Below are positions 25,513 to 33,369 of a DNA stretch of 64,000 nt, piece by piece. The notes beneath the pieces are model-generated. The model was not told the DNA's origin. It ran no database searches and saw only the letters and a list, made by a program, of their open reading frames with translations. Source of the stretch: Caproicibacterium lactatifermentans (GTDB taxonomy: Bacteria; Bacillota; Clostridia; Oscillospirales; Acutalibacteraceae). Each line of letters starts with the position of its first letter. Position 1 is the first letter of the stretch. The stretch spans positions 1,418,501 to 1,482,500 of the forward strand of contig NZ_CP046051.1 of the NCBI RefSeq assembly GCF_013315815.1, read 5' to 3'. The translations under genes were made by a program, and so were the position numbers.

Positions 25513-27120
25513 TTGGCAGTACGAAAGCTGAAGAAATACAAGGTCACGCGCTTTATGGAGAAAACCTCCCATTATGATCAGAATCTTGCTGATTACGCCT
25601 GCCTCTTTATCGAGCAGCTCTGCCACACCAAAGGCACATGGGCGGGAAAGCCGTTCGAGCTGATCGACTGGCAGGAGCAGATCGTGCGCGATCTGTTCGG
25701 CGTGATCAAGGAGAACGGCTACCGGCAATTCAACACCGCCTACGTGGAGATCCCAAAGAAACAAGGCAAGAGTGAGCTTGCCGCGGCAATCGCGCTGCTG
25801 CTCACCTGCGGCGATGGTGAGGAACGCGCTGAAGTCTACGGCTGTGCTGCTGACCGGAATCAGGCAAAGATCGTCTTTGACGTGGCGGTCGATATGGTGC
25901 GCTTCTGCCCGGCACTCAGTAAGCGCGTGAAGATTCTCGAATCGCAGAAGCGGCTCGAATACCTTCCGACGCACAGCTTCTACCAGGTGCTCTCCGCCGA
26001 CGTCGCAAACAAGCACGGATTCAATACGCATGGCGTGATCTTTGACGAGCTGCACACGCAGCCGAACCGGAAGCTGTTTGACGTCATGACAAAAGGAAGC
26101 GGCGATGCTCGGATGCAGCCGCTGTTCTTCCTGATCACGACCGCCGGAAACGACACGAACTCGATCTGCTATGAGCAGCACCAGAAGGCGCTTGACATCA
26201 TGAACGGGCGCAAGCATGATCCGACTTTCTACCCGGTTATCTTCGGTGCCGATGAATCCGAGGACTGGACGGACCCGAAGGTCTGGAAGAAAGCCAATCC
26301 GAGCCTCGGCATCACGGTCGGCATCGACAAGGTCAAGGCCGCGTGTGAGTCGGCAAAGCAGAATCCCGGCGAAGAGAACGCATTCCGGCAGCTTCGCCTG
26401 AACCAGTGGGTGAAACAGTCTGTCAGGTGGATGCCAATGGACAAATGGGATGCCTGCGCATTCCCGGTGAATGAGGACGATTTGGAAGGCCGCGTCTGCT
26501 ACGGCGGACTCGACCTGTCATCCACGACGGATATTACAGCGTTCGTGCTGGTCTTCCCGCCGCAGGATGAGGACGACAAATATGTGGTTCTCCCATACTT
26601 CTGGGTGCCGGAGGACACATTGGATTTGCGCGTCCGGCGCGATCACGTTCCCTACGACCTCTGGCAGAAACAAGGCGTCCTCGAAACGACCGAGGGCAAT
26701 GTCATCCACTACGGATACATCGAAAAGTTCATCGAGAACCTCGGCGAACGGTTCAACATCCGCGAGATCGCATTCGACCGCTGGGGAGCCGTCCAGATGG
26801 TGCAGAATCTCGAGGGCATGGGCTTCACCGTCGTTCCCTTCGGACAGGGCTTCAAGGACATGTCTCCGCCGACCAAGGAGCTGATGAAGCTGGTCTTGGA
26901 GAAACGAATAGCACATGGAGGCCATCCGGTGCTCCGCTGGATGATGGACAACATCTTCATCCGAACCGATCCGGCGGGCAACATTAAGGCCGACAAGGAG
27001 AAATCCACGGAGAAGATCGACGGCGCAATCGCCACGATCATGGCGCTCGACCGGGCAATACGAATGGGCAATGATAACACCGCTTCTGTCTATGACAGCC
27101 GCGGAATTCTTTTTATCTGA
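25513..27120 (+). CDS. phage terminase large subunit (HK97-like)
   Basis: A TTG start at 25513 (AVRKLKKYKVTRFMEK..., after AGGGAG) gives 535 residues, the usual family length. The longer upstream frame has no family similarity. ATPase motifs are visible: IPKKQGKSELAAA (Walker A, near 85) and GVIFDELHTQ (Walker B, near 180), with the coupling LITTAGND nearby. The RNase H-like nuclease follows (YGGLDLSSTTDITAFVLVF near 340, EIAFDRWGAVQMV near 425, DGAIATIMALDRA near 510), giving three acidic clusters. It packages and cuts phage DNA. The protein looks complete. Confidence 0.92.
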   Translation: MAVRKLKKYKVTRFMEKTSHYDQNLADYACLFIEQLCHTKGTWAGKPFELIDWQEQIVRDLFGVIKENGYRQFNTAYVEIPKKQGKSELAAAIALLLTCGDGEERAEVYGCAADRNQAKIVFDVAVDMVRFCPALSKRVKILESQKRLEYLPTHSFYQVLSADVANKHGFNTHGVIFDELHTQPNRKLFDVMTKGSGDARMQPLFFLITTAGNDTNSICYEQHQKALDIMNGRKHDPTFYPVIFGADESEDWTDPKVWKKANPSLGITVGIDKVKAACESAKQNPGEENAFRQLRLNQWVKQSVRWMPMDKWDACAFPVNEDDLEGRVCYGGLDLSSTTDITAFVLVFPPQDEDDKYVVLPYFWVPEDTLDLRVRRDHVPYDLWQKQGVLETTEGNVIHYGYIEKFIENLGERFNIREIAFDRWGAVQMVQNLEGMGFTVVPFGQGFKDMSPPTKELMKLVLEKRIAHGGHPVLRWMMDNIFIRTDPAGNIKADKEKSTEKIDGAIATIMALDRAIRMGNDNTASVYDSRGILFI

Positions 27121-27199
27121 GGTACAAATGCATGTTTTTGATAGCAATCATGGGCTTCCTGCTTCTGCGGGAGGCCCTTAATCAAATGGAGGACTTGAT

Positions 27200-28540
27200 A
27201 TGAGCATTTTCAACAGATGGTTCAGAGGACGAGACGCTCCCAAAGATTCAACCGCCGGGAGTAGTTACCGCTTCTTCTTCGGAGGCACCACTTCCGGCAA
27301 AGCTGTGACGGAACGCTCCGCCATGCAGATGACGGCGGTCTACTCGTGCGTGCGAATCCTCTCGGAAGCAATCGCGGGCCTGCCGCTGCACTTGTATCGC
27401 TACACCGATAACGGCTCGAAGGAGAAAGCCATTGACCATCCGCTTTATGAGCTGCTGCACGACGAGCCGAATCCGGAGATGACGAGCTTCGTGTTCCGCG
27501 AGACGCTCATGACGCACCTGCTCCTCTGGGGCAATGCCTACGCGCAGATCATCCGCAACGGCAAAGGCGAAGTCGTGGCTCTCTACCCGCTGATGCCAAA
27601 CCGCATGACGGTCGACCGCGACGAAAACGGCCAGCTTTATTACGAATACCAGACCTCGACCGATGAGGCGCACACGATGAACGGCAGTCTGGTAAGGCTG
27701 TCTCCGATGGATGTGCTGCATATTCCCGGTCTCGGCTTCGACGGCTTAGTCGGCTACTCGCCGATTGCGATGGCCAAGAACGCCATAGGGCTTGCCATTG
27801 CCACCGAGGAGTACGGCAGTAAGTTCTTTGCCAATGGCGCGACGCCGGGCGGCATTCTGGAGCATCCCGGCGTGGTCAAAGATCCGGAGCGCGTCCGCGA
27901 ATCGTGGAACTCAGCCTTCGGCGGCTCCGCCAACTCCAACAAGGTGGCGGTTCTCGAGGAAGGCATGAAATACACGCCGATCTCCATTTCACCGGAGCAG
28001 GCGCAGTTCCTCGAGACGCGCAAGTTCCAGATCGACGAGATCGCGAGGATATTCCGCATCCCGCCGCACATGATCGGCGACCTGGAGAAGTCGAGCTTCT
28101 CGAACATCGAACAGCAGTCGCTGGAATTCGTCAAATACACGCTCGACCCGTGGGTATCCCGCTGGGAGCAGTCGATGCGACGTGCTCTCCTCCGGCCCGA
28201 GGAAAAGAAGGAATACTTCTTCAAGTTCAATGTAGACGGCCTGCTTCGCGGCGACTACGAAAGCCGCATGAACGGCTACGCCACTGCAAGGCAGAACGGA
28301 TGGATGTCGGCAAACGACATACGCGAGCTTGAAAATCTCGACCGCATTCCGGAGAACAAGGGCGGCGACCTGTATCTCATCAACGGCAACATGACCAAGC
28401 TCGAGGATGCCGGAATCTTCGCAGCATCAGCTTCAACAGAAACGGAGGAACAGCCTGATGAAACGCAGGAAGAACAGACAGAATCACAGGAACAATCGGA
28501 GTCTGATAATCGGCTCCGGGAAAGGAGGAAGTCCCTATGA
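27200..28540 (+). CDS. phage portal protein (HK97 family)
   Basis: The 446-residue protein shows the HK97 portal signature: VYSCVRILSEAIAGLPLHLYR near 50, YALLLWGNAYAQIIRN-type (LLLWGNAYAQIIRNGKGEV near 110), VLHIPGLGFDGLVGYSPIAMAKNAIGLA (cut, near 175), IARIFRIPPHMIGDLEKSSFSNIEQQSLEF (cut, near 285). Residues 410-446 are a disordered Glu/Gln-rich tail. Portals form the dodecameric gate for DNA. ATG 27200 follows TGGAGG. The last codon overlaps the protease start (ATGA). Confidence 0.93.
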   Translation: MSIFNRWFRGRDAPKDSTAGSSYRFFFGGTTSGKAVTERSAMQMTAVYSCVRILSEAIAGLPLHLYRYTDNGSKEKAIDHPLYELLHDEPNPEMTSFVFRETLMTHLLLWGNAYAQIIRNGKGEVVALYPLMPNRMTVDRDENGQLYYEYQTSTDEAHTMNGSLVRLSPMDVLHIPGLGFDGLVGYSPIAMAKNAIGLAIATEEYGSKFFANGATPGGILEHPGVVKDPERVRESWNSAFGGSANSNKVAVLEEGMKYTPISISPEQAQFLETRKFQIDEIARIFRIPPHMIGDLEKSSFSNIEQQSLEFVKYTLDPWVSRWEQSMRRALLRPEEKKEYFFKFNVDGLLRGDYESRMNGYATARQNGWMSANDIRELENLDRIPENKGGDLYLINGNMTKLEDAGIFAASASTETEEQPDETQEEQTESQEQSESDNRLRERRKSL

Positions 28541-29280
28541 CAAGAAAATTCTGGCGATGGACCAGAAACGAAACGCCGGACAGCTTCGGCAGCGACCGCA
28601 CGCTCTACCTCGACGGGGAAATATCCGATGAGACCTGGTACGGCGACGAAGTCACGCCGCAGGTCTTCAAGGACGAGCTGAACAGCGGAAAAGGCAACAT
28701 CACGCTCTGGATCAATTCGCCCGGCGGCGACGTCTTCGCGGCGGCGCAGATCTACAACATGCTGATGGACTACCCGTATGACGTAACCGTCAAGATCGAC
28801 GCACTCGCGGCTTCGGCGGCAAGTGTCATCGCGATGGCCGGAACGAAGGTCTGCATGAGCCCTGTCGCGATGCTGATGGTGCATAATCCCGCGACCATCG
28901 CAATCGGCGATTCCGAGGAGATGCAGAAAGCCATCGACATGCTGTCCGAGGTCAAGGAATCCATCATGAACGCCTACGAGATCAAGTCCGGTCTCTCCCG
29001 GAACAAGATCAGCAAGCTCATGGACGCTGAGACCTGGATGAACGCGAAGGAAGCCAAGAAGCTGGGATTCGCCGACGAGATACTCTTCACCGATGGCACT
29101 GAGCCGGATGACGACACCAAGGAGCCTGACGACGATACGGAAATCGAGATGCTTTTCTCCCGCAAGGCCGTCACCGACTCCCTGCTTTCGAAGCTGATAC
29201 CGAAACGTAAACCTGAAAAGAAAACAGCGACTGTGAAGGCCGCAGATCTTGAGAAGCGGCTCTCGCTTCTCAGCCACTAA
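28537..29280 (+). CDS. ClpP-type phage head maturation protease
   Basis: The 247-residue protein is a ClpP/S14-type capsid protease: LYLDGEISDETWYGDEVTPQVF, ITLWINSPGGDVFAAAQIYNML, then the nucleophile serine in IDALAASAASVIAMAG (near 92) and the histidine in MLMVHNPATIAIG (near 115). It trims capsid and scaffold during head maturation. It overlaps the portal gene by four bases and is followed by the capsid gene, the order typical of HK97-like phages that use a ClpP-fold protease. The C-terminal 50 residues are acidic then basic. Confidence 0.9.
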   Translation: MTRKFWRWTRNETPDSFGSDRTLYLDGEISDETWYGDEVTPQVFKDELNSGKGNITLWINSPGGDVFAAAQIYNMLMDYPYDVTVKIDALAASAASVIAMAGTKVCMSPVAMLMVHNPATIAIGDSEEMQKAIDMLSEVKESIMNAYEIKSGLSRNKISKLMDAETWMNAKEAKKLGFADEILFTDGTEPDDDTKEPDDDTEIEMLFSRKAVTDSLLSKLIPKRKPEKKTATVKAADLEKRLSLLSH

Positions 29281-29298
29281 TGAATGGAGGAAATTATT

Positions 29299-30504
29299 AT
29301 GACCAAGATTATGGAACTCATGGACAGACGCGCCAAGGCGTGGGACGCGGCTAAGAACTTTCTCGACACCCACTCCGATAACGGCGGCAACGTATCCGCG
29401 GAGGACGCCGCCACCTACGACAAGATGGAAAAGGAAGTCACCGATCTGACGCACGACATCGAGCGCCTGCAGCGACAGGAGCAGATCGACAAGATGCTCT
29501 CCGCGCCGACATCCGCACCGCTCACCGGCAAGCCCGGTGCCAAGGACGAACCGGACGACAAGCCCGGCATTGCTTCCAAGGCGTACAAGACCGCCTTCTG
29601 GGATTCGATCCGCAAGCGCAACTGGTACGACGTACAGAATGTACTCGAAGTCGGCACTGACGCGAACGGCGGGTACCTCGTACCGGATGAGTACGAGCAT
29701 CAGCTGGTGCAGGCGCTGACCGACGAGAACTTCTTCAGAAGTCTCGCGCACGTCATTCAGACCGACAGCGGAACGCACACGATTCCGATTGTCGCATCTC
29801 ACGGAACGGCAAGCTGGATGGAGGAGAATGGGCTCTATCCGGAATCCGACGACACCTTCGACCAGATCACGCTTTCCGCGTACAAGCTGGGAACGGCGAT
29901 CAAGGTATCCGAGGAGCTGATGAACGATTCGGTGTTCGACCTGCAGAGCTACATCTCCACGGAGTTTGCCCGCAGAATCGGCGCTGCCGAGGAGGAGGCA
30001 TTCCTCGTGGGCGACGGCCAGAAGAAGCCGGAAGGCGTCTTCACCAAGGTCAAGGCGACTGAGGGCGCGACTACGGAAATTGCCAATACGAACATCACCT
30101 TCGACGAGATCATGGACGTGTTCCACTCCCTGCGTTCGGTCTACCGCAACCGCGCTGTGTGGATTCTGAACGACTCCACCGTCAAGGCGCTGCGCAAGAT
30201 CAAGGACGGCAACGGAAACTACATCTGGCAGCCGAGCGTCGTAGCCGGTCAGCCGGATACCATCCTGAACCGTCCGTACCACACGAGCATCTACGCGCCG
30301 GAGCTGGCAGCCGGAAATGTGCCGATCCTGTTCGGAGACTTCTCCTATTACTGGATTGCCGACCGTCAGGGACGCAGCTTCAAGCGCCTGTCGGAGCTCT
30401 ACGCGGCGAACGGCCAGATCGGATTCCTCGCGTCTGAGCGCGTAGATGGCAAGCTGATCCTGCCGGAAGCCGTGCGCGGTCTTTCCGTCAAGGCGGCGGG
30501 CTGA
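29299..30504 (+). CDS. major capsid protein (HK97 fold)
   Basis: ATG 29299 follows GGAGG. Residues 1-110 form the delta domain used as internal scaffold (MELMDRRAKAWDAAKNFLDTH, YDKMEKEVTDLTHDIERLQRQEQIDKML). The shell domain begins near 115 (NVLEVGTDANGGYLVPDEYEHQLVQALTDENFFRSL cut), with typical phrases SYISTEFARRIGAAEEEAFLVGDGQKKPEGVF (cut) and RAVWILNDSTVKALRKIKDGNGNYIWQPS (cut). Length 401 residues is normal. It is intact, in contrast to the broken, unrelated capsid of prophage 1. Confidence 0.93.
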   Translation: MTKIMELMDRRAKAWDAAKNFLDTHSDNGGNVSAEDAATYDKMEKEVTDLTHDIERLQRQEQIDKMLSAPTSAPLTGKPGAKDEPDDKPGIASKAYKTAFWDSIRKRNWYDVQNVLEVGTDANGGYLVPDEYEHQLVQALTDENFFRSLAHVIQTDSGTHTIPIVASHGTASWMEENGLYPESDDTFDQITLSAYKLGTAIKVSEELMNDSVFDLQSYISTEFARRIGAAEEEAFLVGDGQKKPEGVFTKVKATEGATTEIANTNITFDEIMDVFHSLRSVYRNRAVWILNDSTVKALRKIKDGNGNYIWQPSVVAGQPDTILNRPYHTSIYAPELAAGNVPILFGDFSYYWIADRQGRSFKRLSELYAANGQIGFLASERVDGKLILPEAVRGLSVKAAG

Positions 30505-30572
30505 TTGATTTCGCTTTGTTGTGGGCGGGCATCCATTACGGGTGTCCGCTTCACTTTTATTGGAGGTGTCTC

Positions 30573-30860
30573 ATGGAAGTAACGCTTGAGGAAGCAAAAA
30601 CCTATCTGCGAGTTAGTTCTTCCGATGAGGACGAGCTGATCCAGAATCTCATAACATCGGCCACCGCGACCGTTCAGGACATCGCACGCTTCTCCGATGA
30701 GGAATGGGAATCGGGCGAGGAGAAAATCCTCATCCGCATGCGCATCGCCATCCTCTACACCGTGGCTTATCTCTACGAGCACCGCGAGGACGCTGACCAC
30801 AATCAGCTGAATCTGACGCTCCGGGCGCTTCTGTTCGGCGTGCGCAAGGAGGGATTTTGA
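30573..30860 (+). CDS. head-tail connector protein (gp6-like)
   Basis: The 95-residue all-helical product (EVTLEEAKTYLRVSSSDEDELIQNLITSATATVQDIA cut) is a clear Phage_connect_1/gp6-like adaptor that binds below the portal. The start follows TGGAGG. A strong hairpin (GCGGGCATCC/GGGTGTCCGC, 30525-30549) without a long T-run sits between the capsid gene and this one, possibly lowering downstream expression. The stop overlaps the next start (TGATG). Confidence 0.87.
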   Translation: MEVTLEEAKTYLRVSSSDEDELIQNLITSATATVQDIARFSDEEWESGEEKILIRMRIAILYTVAYLYEHREDADHNQLNLTLRALLFGVRKEGF

Positions 30861-31195
30861 TGAAGATCGCCAATATGCGTGTGCCGGTCACATTCCAGAA
30901 GAATGAAATAACCACGGACAAGTACGGAAACCATACGGCGTCGTGGACAGACTACTTCAAGTGCTGGGCGACGGTCGGTACGGACTCCTACGGTTCGGAG
31001 ACTTCCGGCGAGGTGATCAACTCGGAGGAATCGCTGAACTTCACCTGCCGCTGGTGCTCCGAGCTTGCCGAGGTCGTCTCCACGAAGTACCGGATTCTCG
31101 CGGAAGGCAAAACGTACAACATCACCTATGTGAACCCGATGGGCTACAAGAAGAACACGCTGAAATTCAACTGCGCATTGGAGAAAACGACATGA
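30860..31195 (+). CDS. phage head closure protein
   Basis: The 111-residue beta-barrel protein (KIANMRVPVTFQKNEITTDKYGNHTASWTDYFKCWATVG cut; KYRILAEGKTYNITYVNPMGYKKNTLKFNCALE cut) fits the SPP1 gp16 / HK97 gp7-like head closure family. Key features are the early 'R.PVTFQK' strand, a WTDYFKCWATV strand and the C-terminal YNITYV-NP-MGY unit. It closes the head after packaging and docks the tail. ATG 30860 lies seven bases from GGAGG. Confidence 0.85.
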   Translation: MKIANMRVPVTFQKNEITTDKYGNHTASWTDYFKCWATVGTDSYGSETSGEVINSEESLNFTCRWCSELAEVVSTKYRILAEGKTYNITYVNPMGYKKNTLKFNCALEKTT

Positions 31196-31572
31196 ACGAG
31201 AAGGTATCAATTGACGGCCTGCGTGACGCCGTGATGAAGGGCCTGCAGGAATACGCCGACCTTGCCGCCGACGACATGAAGGATGCGGTCAGGGATACGG
31301 CGAAATCCGTCCGCAAGGATATTCAGGCGAACGCTCCTGTGCGTACCGGCAAGTACAAGAAGTCATGGTCGGTCAAGACCGTCAGCGAAAGTGCGGACTC
31401 CATCGACATGGTGGTTCATTCGCGGAACCGCTATCAGATTGCGCACCTTCTGGAGCATGGTCACGCCAAGCGCGGCGGAGGCCGTGTGGCCGCAAGACCG
31501 CATATCGCTCCTGCCGAGCAGGCAGGCAATGAGAAGCTGGTGCGCGAGATTGAATCCAAACTGAAAGGATGA
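31192..31572 (+). CDS. HK97 gp10-family tail-joining protein of element 2
   Basis: The 126-residue protein (LAADDMKDAVRDTAKSVRKDIQANAPVRTGKYKKSW cut; YQIAHLLEHGHAKRGGGRVAARPHIAPAEQ cut) has the hallmarks of HK97 gp10: an N-terminal helix, ANAPVRTGKYKKSW, and LLEHGHAKRGGGRV.A.PHI.P. It sits on the tail side of the head-tail joint. The overlap with the previous gene is four bases. The equivalent gene of prophage 1 is the one that element 2 has split. Confidence 0.88.
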   Translation: MNEKVSIDGLRDAVMKGLQEYADLAADDMKDAVRDTAKSVRKDIQANAPVRTGKYKKSWSVKTVSESADSIDMVVHSRNRYQIAHLLEHGHAKRGGGRVAARPHIAPAEQAGNEKLVREIESKLKG

Positions 31573-31577
31573 CGCCT

Positions 31578-31904
31578 ATGAACTATGACGAGATCGTAAC
31601 CATGCTCGAGGAAGCCGGACTTCCCGTCGCCTACGACCACTTTGCCGAGGGCGAGTCTCCGGACCCGCCGTTCATCTGCTTCCTGTTTCCGGGAACGGAC
31701 AACATTTTCGCGGACAACGTGGTCTGGCAGAAGGTCGACGAGCTGAACATCGAGCTTTACACAGACAAAAAGGACCCGGACACTGAATCGAAAATCGAGG
31801 ACATTCTCACCTCTCACGAATTGCCGTATGAGAAGTCGGAGGTCTGGATCGAGGACGAGAAGATGTACGAGGTTCTCTACCAAACACAGATTATTGGAGG
31901 TTAA
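31578..31904 (+). CDS. tail completion / terminator-like protein
   Basis: The 108-residue protein (NYDEIVTMLEEAGLPVAYDHFAEGESPDPPFICFLFPG cut; VWQKVDELNIELYTDKKDPDTESKIEDILTSH cut) shows the lambda gpU-like plan of tail terminators: a short helix, a PPFI.FL strand, a V..L.IELYT strand and a DPD.E..IE helix. It caps the tail tube. ATG 31578 has a better ribosome binding site than the in-frame ATG at 31569. It is the functional counterpart of the prophage 1 gene at 58794. Confidence 0.75.
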   Translation: MNYDEIVTMLEEAGLPVAYDHFAEGESPDPPFICFLFPGTDNIFADNVVWQKVDELNIELYTDKKDPDTESKIEDILTSHELPYEKSEVWIEDEKMYEVLYQTQIIGG

Positions 31905-31909
31905 AGAAT

Positions 31910-32542
31910 ATGGCTAATAAGAAGAACAAGGTCAAGTTTGGCCTGAAGAACTGCCACTACGCCATCGCGACGCTTGCCGAGGATGGAACGGTGACATTCG
32001 GCACGCCTGTGGCGATGCCCGGCGCGGTCAGTCTTTCCCTTGACGCCGAGGGCGACAACGAGCCGTTCTACGCTGACGACACGGTTTATTACATGGTGTC
32101 GAACAACAACGGGTACTCCGGCGACTTCGAGCTGGCACTCATCCCGGAGAGCTTCCTCACGGACGTTATGCACGAAACCGAGGATGCCAACGGCGTCATC
32201 GCCGAGAACAAGGATGTGGAGCCGGAGCATTTCGCGCTCCTGTTCGAGTTCTCCGGCGACCAGCGCAAGATCCGCCACTGCATGTACTACTGCTCAGCGA
32301 CTCGCCCTTCCGTTTCCGGCCAGACCAAGGAGGACTCGACCGAGGTGCAGACAGATACGCTATCGATTACGGTTTCTCCGCTGCCGTCAGGGCTTGTGAA
32401 GGTTAAGACCGGAACGAACACAGCCGAGTCCGTTTACAACGCCTGGTACGACAAGGTCTACGAGCCGAGCGACACCGCGGCAGGCTCCGGCACCTCATCC
32501 GGTGCCAAGGCAAGCACGAGCTATTCAACCGAGGAGGAGTAA
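31910..32542 (+). CDS. major tail tube protein
   Basis: The 210-residue protein (KVKFGLKNCHYAIATLAEDGTVTFGTPVAMPGAVSLSLDAEG cut) is the phi13/phage major tail type: VKFGLKN.HYA, then NEPFYADDTVYYMVSNNNGYSGDFELALIPESF (cut). It polymerises into the tail tube. The C-terminal 25 residues are Ser/Thr/Gly-rich and disordered. It has its own AGGAGG-type site (GGAGG at 31895). It is immediately followed by the chaperone gene. Confidence 0.9.
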   Translation: MANKKNKVKFGLKNCHYAIATLAEDGTVTFGTPVAMPGAVSLSLDAEGDNEPFYADDTVYYMVSNNNGYSGDFELALIPESFLTDVMHETEDANGVIAENKDVEPEHFALLFEFSGDQRKIRHCMYYCSATRPSVSGQTKEDSTEVQTDTLSITVSPLPSGLVKVKTGTNTAESVYNAWYDKVYEPSDTAAGSGTSSGAKASTSYSTEEE

Positions 32543-32545
32543 GCG

Positions 32546-32923
32546 ATGGCGGTTACAAAGACAATAGAAATTGACGGGCAGCCGGTGACTTTCAGAGCAT
32601 CGGCTGCTATACCGCGGCTCTACCGGAACAAGTTCCACCGGGACATCTACCGTGACCTGAATGAGCTGCAGAAAGGCATCAGCGAGAACGACGCGAAGAG
32701 CTCAAATCTGGATACGTTCAGTCTGGAGCTGTTCGAGAATATCGCGTGGCTGATGGCAAAGCACGCCGACAAGGATGTGCCGGATACGCCGGAGGAATGG
32801 CTCGACAGCTTCAATACGTTCTCGATCTATGAGGTGCTACCGCAGATTATCGAACTGTGGGGAATCAACACGGAGCAGCAGGTTTCCGCTAAAAAAAACC
32901 TCACGCGACAGAGCGGGAAATGA
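32546..32923 (+). CDS. tail assembly chaperone, G form
   Basis: The 125-residue protein (AVTKTIEIDGQPVTFRASAAIPRLYRNKFHRDIYRDL cut) matches the gp12/gpG-like chaperones that bind the tape measure during tail assembly. Its 0-frame ends in a lysine-rich tail (AKKNLTRQSGK). A canonical -1 slip heptamer, A-AAA-AAC at 32893-32899, lies nine codons before the stop and opens the longer form. Position between tail tube and tape measure fits. Confidence 0.85.
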   Translation: MAVTKTIEIDGQPVTFRASAAIPRLYRNKFHRDIYRDLNELQKGISENDAKSSNLDTFSLELFENIAWLMAKHADKDVPDTPEEWLDSFNTFSIYEVLPQIIELWGINTEQQVSAKKNLTRQSGK

Positions 32924-33084
32924 CAACCCCGCTCTTTCTTTTGCGCTGCGTGCAGATCGGGCTTCACATTTCGGAGCTTGATCTGCTGACCATCGGCACG
33001 GTCAACGACATGTACGCAGAAATGAGCAACGACGACTGGGATTACCCGGAAATCGCGACGCAGGAAATGATGGACAGATTCTGA
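32546..33084 (+). CDS. tail assembly chaperone, GT form made by -1 frameshift
   Basis: After slipping at A-AAA-AAC (32893-32899), reading continues in the -1 frame as PHATEREMTTPLFLLRCVQIGLHISELD..., ending at TGA 33082-33084 (MMDRF). The phrase LLRCVQIGLHISELDLLTIGTV (cut) with the acidic DMYAEMSNDDWDYPEIAT end is typical of the T extension of GT chaperones. The fused product would be 179 residues. This is inferred from the heptamer, frame and homology-like sequence, not shown by experiment. An internal ATG at 32920 could give a separate short T product, but no ribosome binding site supports it. Confidence 0.75.
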
Positions 33085-33086
33085 TT

Positions 33087-33260
33087 TTAATCATCCTTGG
33101 GCTTTCCATTATCCGCAAGAATGATGGCTTTCCCACTGTTCGTGATGGAGAACGAGAGAACCTTGTAGCCGTCCTGAGCGAGCTCATTTGCCTTTTTCTC
33201 GATTTCTTCGGCCATTTTATGTGCTTTCGGATTGTATCCGATAACAAATGTCTTATACAT
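33087..33260 (-). CDS. reverse-strand small accessory gene (moron), 57 aa
   Basis: ATG 33260 on the minus strand, eight bases after AGGAGG, gives YKTFVIGYNPKAHKMAEEIEKKANELAQDGYKVLSFSIT (cut) and ends GKPKDD. It is a beta-alpha-beta mini-protein with a charged helix. It stops two bases from the chaperone stop, so the genes converge. Opposite orientation, its own candidate promoter at 33319-33346 and a strong ribosome binding site mark it as an independently expressed gene, probably on in the lysogen. Function unknown. Confidence 0.7.
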   Translation of the reverse strand: MYKTFVIGYNPKAHKMAEEIEKKANELAQDGYKVLSFSITNSGKAIILADNGKPKDD

Positions 33261-33318
33261 ATGCACTACCTCCTGTCTGGAGGATAACAATTCACGCTTT
33301 TCTCTGCTACCAGCAGAG

Positions 33319-33346
33319 GGTATAAGTTCAGCTAATTCTATGTAAA
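33319..33346 (-). promoter_or_regulatory. candidate promoter of the reverse-strand small gene
   Basis: TTTACA (minus strand, 33341-33346), a 16-base spacer and TATACC (33319-33324) lie about 60 bases before the start at 33260. The site overlaps the stretch just upstream of the tape-measure start on the other strand. Confidence 0.45.
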
Positions 33347-33369
33347 GCCTTGAAGGGAGGTGTATCCGC

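Noticed and set aside
28276..30282. A 668-codon minus-strand frame opposite the portal, protease and capsid genes.
   Set aside because: It spans three well-supported forward genes and has no domain or start signal; it arises from GC-rich codon bias.
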